Shown: positions 62,585 to 64,000 of the stretch, in pieces
How the letters are laid out: every line of letters begins with the position of its first letter
Numbering within the stretch: position 1 is the stretch's first letter
Source: Populus alba
Taxonomy: Eukaryota; Streptophyta; Magnoliopsida; Malpighiales; Salicaceae
Reading direction: 5' to 3'
Length of the DNA: 64,000 bases
Assembly (NCBI RefSeq): GCF_005239225.2
Contig: NC_133293.1
Span: 14,786,333-14,850,332, forward strand
Position numbers and translations under genes: made by a program
Notes under the pieces: generated by a model
What the model was told of the DNA's origin: nothing
Database searches by the model: none
What the model saw: only the letters and a program-made list of their open reading frames with translations

Positions 62585-63135
62585 AAATATGTGGTGATTA
62601 TTTTTCAAGTTTTTTTTTTATATATTTTAAATAATTTTTTTATTTAAAAAAATATTTTTGATATTAGAATATTAAAACGATATAAAAATTATATATAAAA
62701 TATTATTTTTAAAAATAAAAAAATCAAAATTTATCTAACAACTTTTAGGGTGTGTTTGTTTTGCACCTGTTTTTGTATTTATGGTGCAAAAAACATAGCA
62801 AGTTGTTTTATAACGGTAAAAACTGCATTTTTTTTTTATTATGAGATCAACTAAAAAATTAAGTTTGAAACTTATTTTTCATGAAGCAGTTTTTACATGT
62901 TTCTTTAACTGCGTTTTCGTAAAATACTGTTTGTTTTTGCGTTTCAAAAGCGCTTTTAAAAAATTTAATAATTTTTATTTTTTTTTTGGTTCAATTTTTT
63001 TTTGTGTTTTTAGATTAATTCGATGCACTGATATCAAAAATAATTTTAAAAAAATAAAAACACATTATTTTAATGCATTTTCAAGTAAAAAATATTTTAA
63101 AAAATAACCACAACTACATAACTATCAAATATTTT
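62585..63135. repeat. Two AT-rich dispersed repeat copies
   Basis: Copies at about 62585-62745 and 62750-63135. The second is longer and shows GGGTGTGTTTGTTTTGCACC on the left, TGTTTGTTTTTGCGTTTCAA internally and AATGCATTTTCAAGTAAAAA followed by ACCACAACTACATAACTATC on the right. The plus-strand ORF at 62841-63107 lies wholly within it and is not a gene. Confidence 0.6.
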
Positions 63136-63343
63136 ATATGTATTTTTTTGCTGCATATAAATTTTAACCATAATTTTTTCCAAGTATATATGTAAATCCA
63201 ACTAAGTATGGAAATTTATTTTAATTTTTTTTTTTTAAATCTTAATTTTATACCTCAAGAACGCAATGTAAAGCAGTAGCTTAATGGCCCACTAGTTGCT
63301 GCAAAATCTACGACGTCAGCACTCAGAGTACTTATAATCAGAT

Positions 63344-63650
63344 TTATTTTGGCCGTGCAAATGTATCTTTGGAAAAATGTTGCGAGTATACTCCACTCAT
63401 CTCATTTACACTCCCATGCAGTGCTGGTACAAGGAATCTGTCGTCCTCAGACCTGAAGTTCATCTCTTCTGTGAATGCTAGCTGGCTATCAAGTGATGGA
63501 CTATCAAAGCTACTAGTATAGTTTCACGATGAAAATCTGAATTTTGTTGGAAGGACAGAAGAGAGGCCCTCTGTCGGCACATATTCTCTGTATGATTGAC
63601 GTTGACAGAGGGACTGGCAGAAAAGTAACCAAAAAATGAGATGGGAATAA
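63344..63650 (-). pseudogene. Frameshifted C-terminal fragment of an unidentified protein
   Basis: On the minus strand, a 59-codon open frame (63347-63523) ending in TAA at 63344-63346 reads SSFDSPSLDSQLAFTEEMNF, then RSEDDRFLVPALHGSVNEMS, then GVYSQHFSKDTFARPK. Just upstream, another frame reads ASPSVNVNHTENMCRQRAS and LLSFQQNSDFHRET before running out of frame at about 63525. Composition is protein-like, GC content is higher than the AT-rich repeats on both sides, and the two frames abut, so a single frameshift in an old coding exon is the simplest reading. The family is not recognised; an acidic, Ser-rich tail would suit a regulatory protein, but that is a guess. Confidence 0.4.
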
Positions 63651-64000
63651 AATTCAACAATAAGAAGCTACAGTTGTAAAACTAGATTCTTGTGATACGC
63701 CTGTGTTCGATTTTTTTCTTCAAACCTTGAAAAAAATGATGTTAGAAAATAAAAAATTTAATTTAAAATATTAAAATGATAATATATTAACAAATATTTA
63801 TTTAAAAAAAACATTGTGAAAGTGATATAGAAAATCAACTCATAAAACATTGTATAATCTAAAAAATAAAACCATGATAGACCCGTGAAACCTGTATCGA
63901 AACAAAATAAAGAGTTCAGTTGTAATCAACTAGATATTAAAGACTAGAACTGAAAAATAAATAATTCAAAAACAATAAATTAAGTGAACTTAGATTAGTA

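Noticed and set aside
62841..63107. 88-codon plus-strand ORF
   Set aside because: It lies entirely inside an AT-rich dispersed repeat and encodes Phe/Lys-rich low-complexity sequence.

Overview
This is nuclear DNA from a flowering plant. It is AT-rich (intergenic stretches very strongly so), its genes have many short GT-AG introns, and every protein recognised is a eudicot family member. The protein sequences and the dense background of short AT-rich repeats look most like poplar or willow (Salicaceae). That placement is inference from memory and no search was run.

Layout, left to right: (1) 1-3088, minus strand, the 5' four exons of an endosulfine/ARPP19-like gene running off the left edge. 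(2) 3.1-8.9 kb, gene-poor DNA with simple repeats and unidentified open frames. (3) 8912-14137, minus, a complete six-exon GH3 beta-xylosidase/arabinosidase (BXL1 type, 768 aa). (4) 14.2-19.2 kb, no confident gene. (5) 19215-20901, minus, a broken acyl-activating enzyme pseudogene that still ends in a peroxisomal SKL signal. (6) 23297-23473, minus, a fossil RNase H fragment of a LINE-type retroelement. (7) 24121-25690, minus, a complete three-exon chitinase-like protein (CTL1/CTL2 type, 320 aa). (8) 26-35 kb, about 9 kb of AT-rich repeats including a 505-bp foldback MITE. (9) 35497-42474, plus, a complete 13-exon CAMTA5-type transcription factor (924 aa). (10) about 43.0-43.77 kb, minus, remnants of a second SAR1 copy. 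(11) 47302-49205, minus, intact SAR1 GTPase (193 aa). (12) 51340-51610, plus, ribosomal protein eL29 (61 aa) with a classic plant ribosomal-protein promoter. (13) 54871-61130, minus, a 15-exon plastid dihydrolipoamide dehydrogenase (576 aa). (14) 61-64 kb, repeats, unidentified open frames and a frameshifted C-terminal gene fragment.

The genes do not form a pathway. BXL and CTL both act on the cell wall (pectin/xylan side-chain trimming; cellulose assembly). SAR1 serves ER export, CAMTA5 calcium-responsive transcription, eL29 translation, and LPD plastid fatty-acid precursor supply. I found no evidence of a previously undescribed multi-gene system. The most useful non-obvious results are the short-exon endosulfine gene at the left edge, the decayed SAR1 duplicate, the LINE RNase H fossil, the PIF/Harbinger-like foldback MITE and the unidentified frameshifted fragment near 63.4 kb. 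I saw no confident tRNA, rRNA or CRISPR array.
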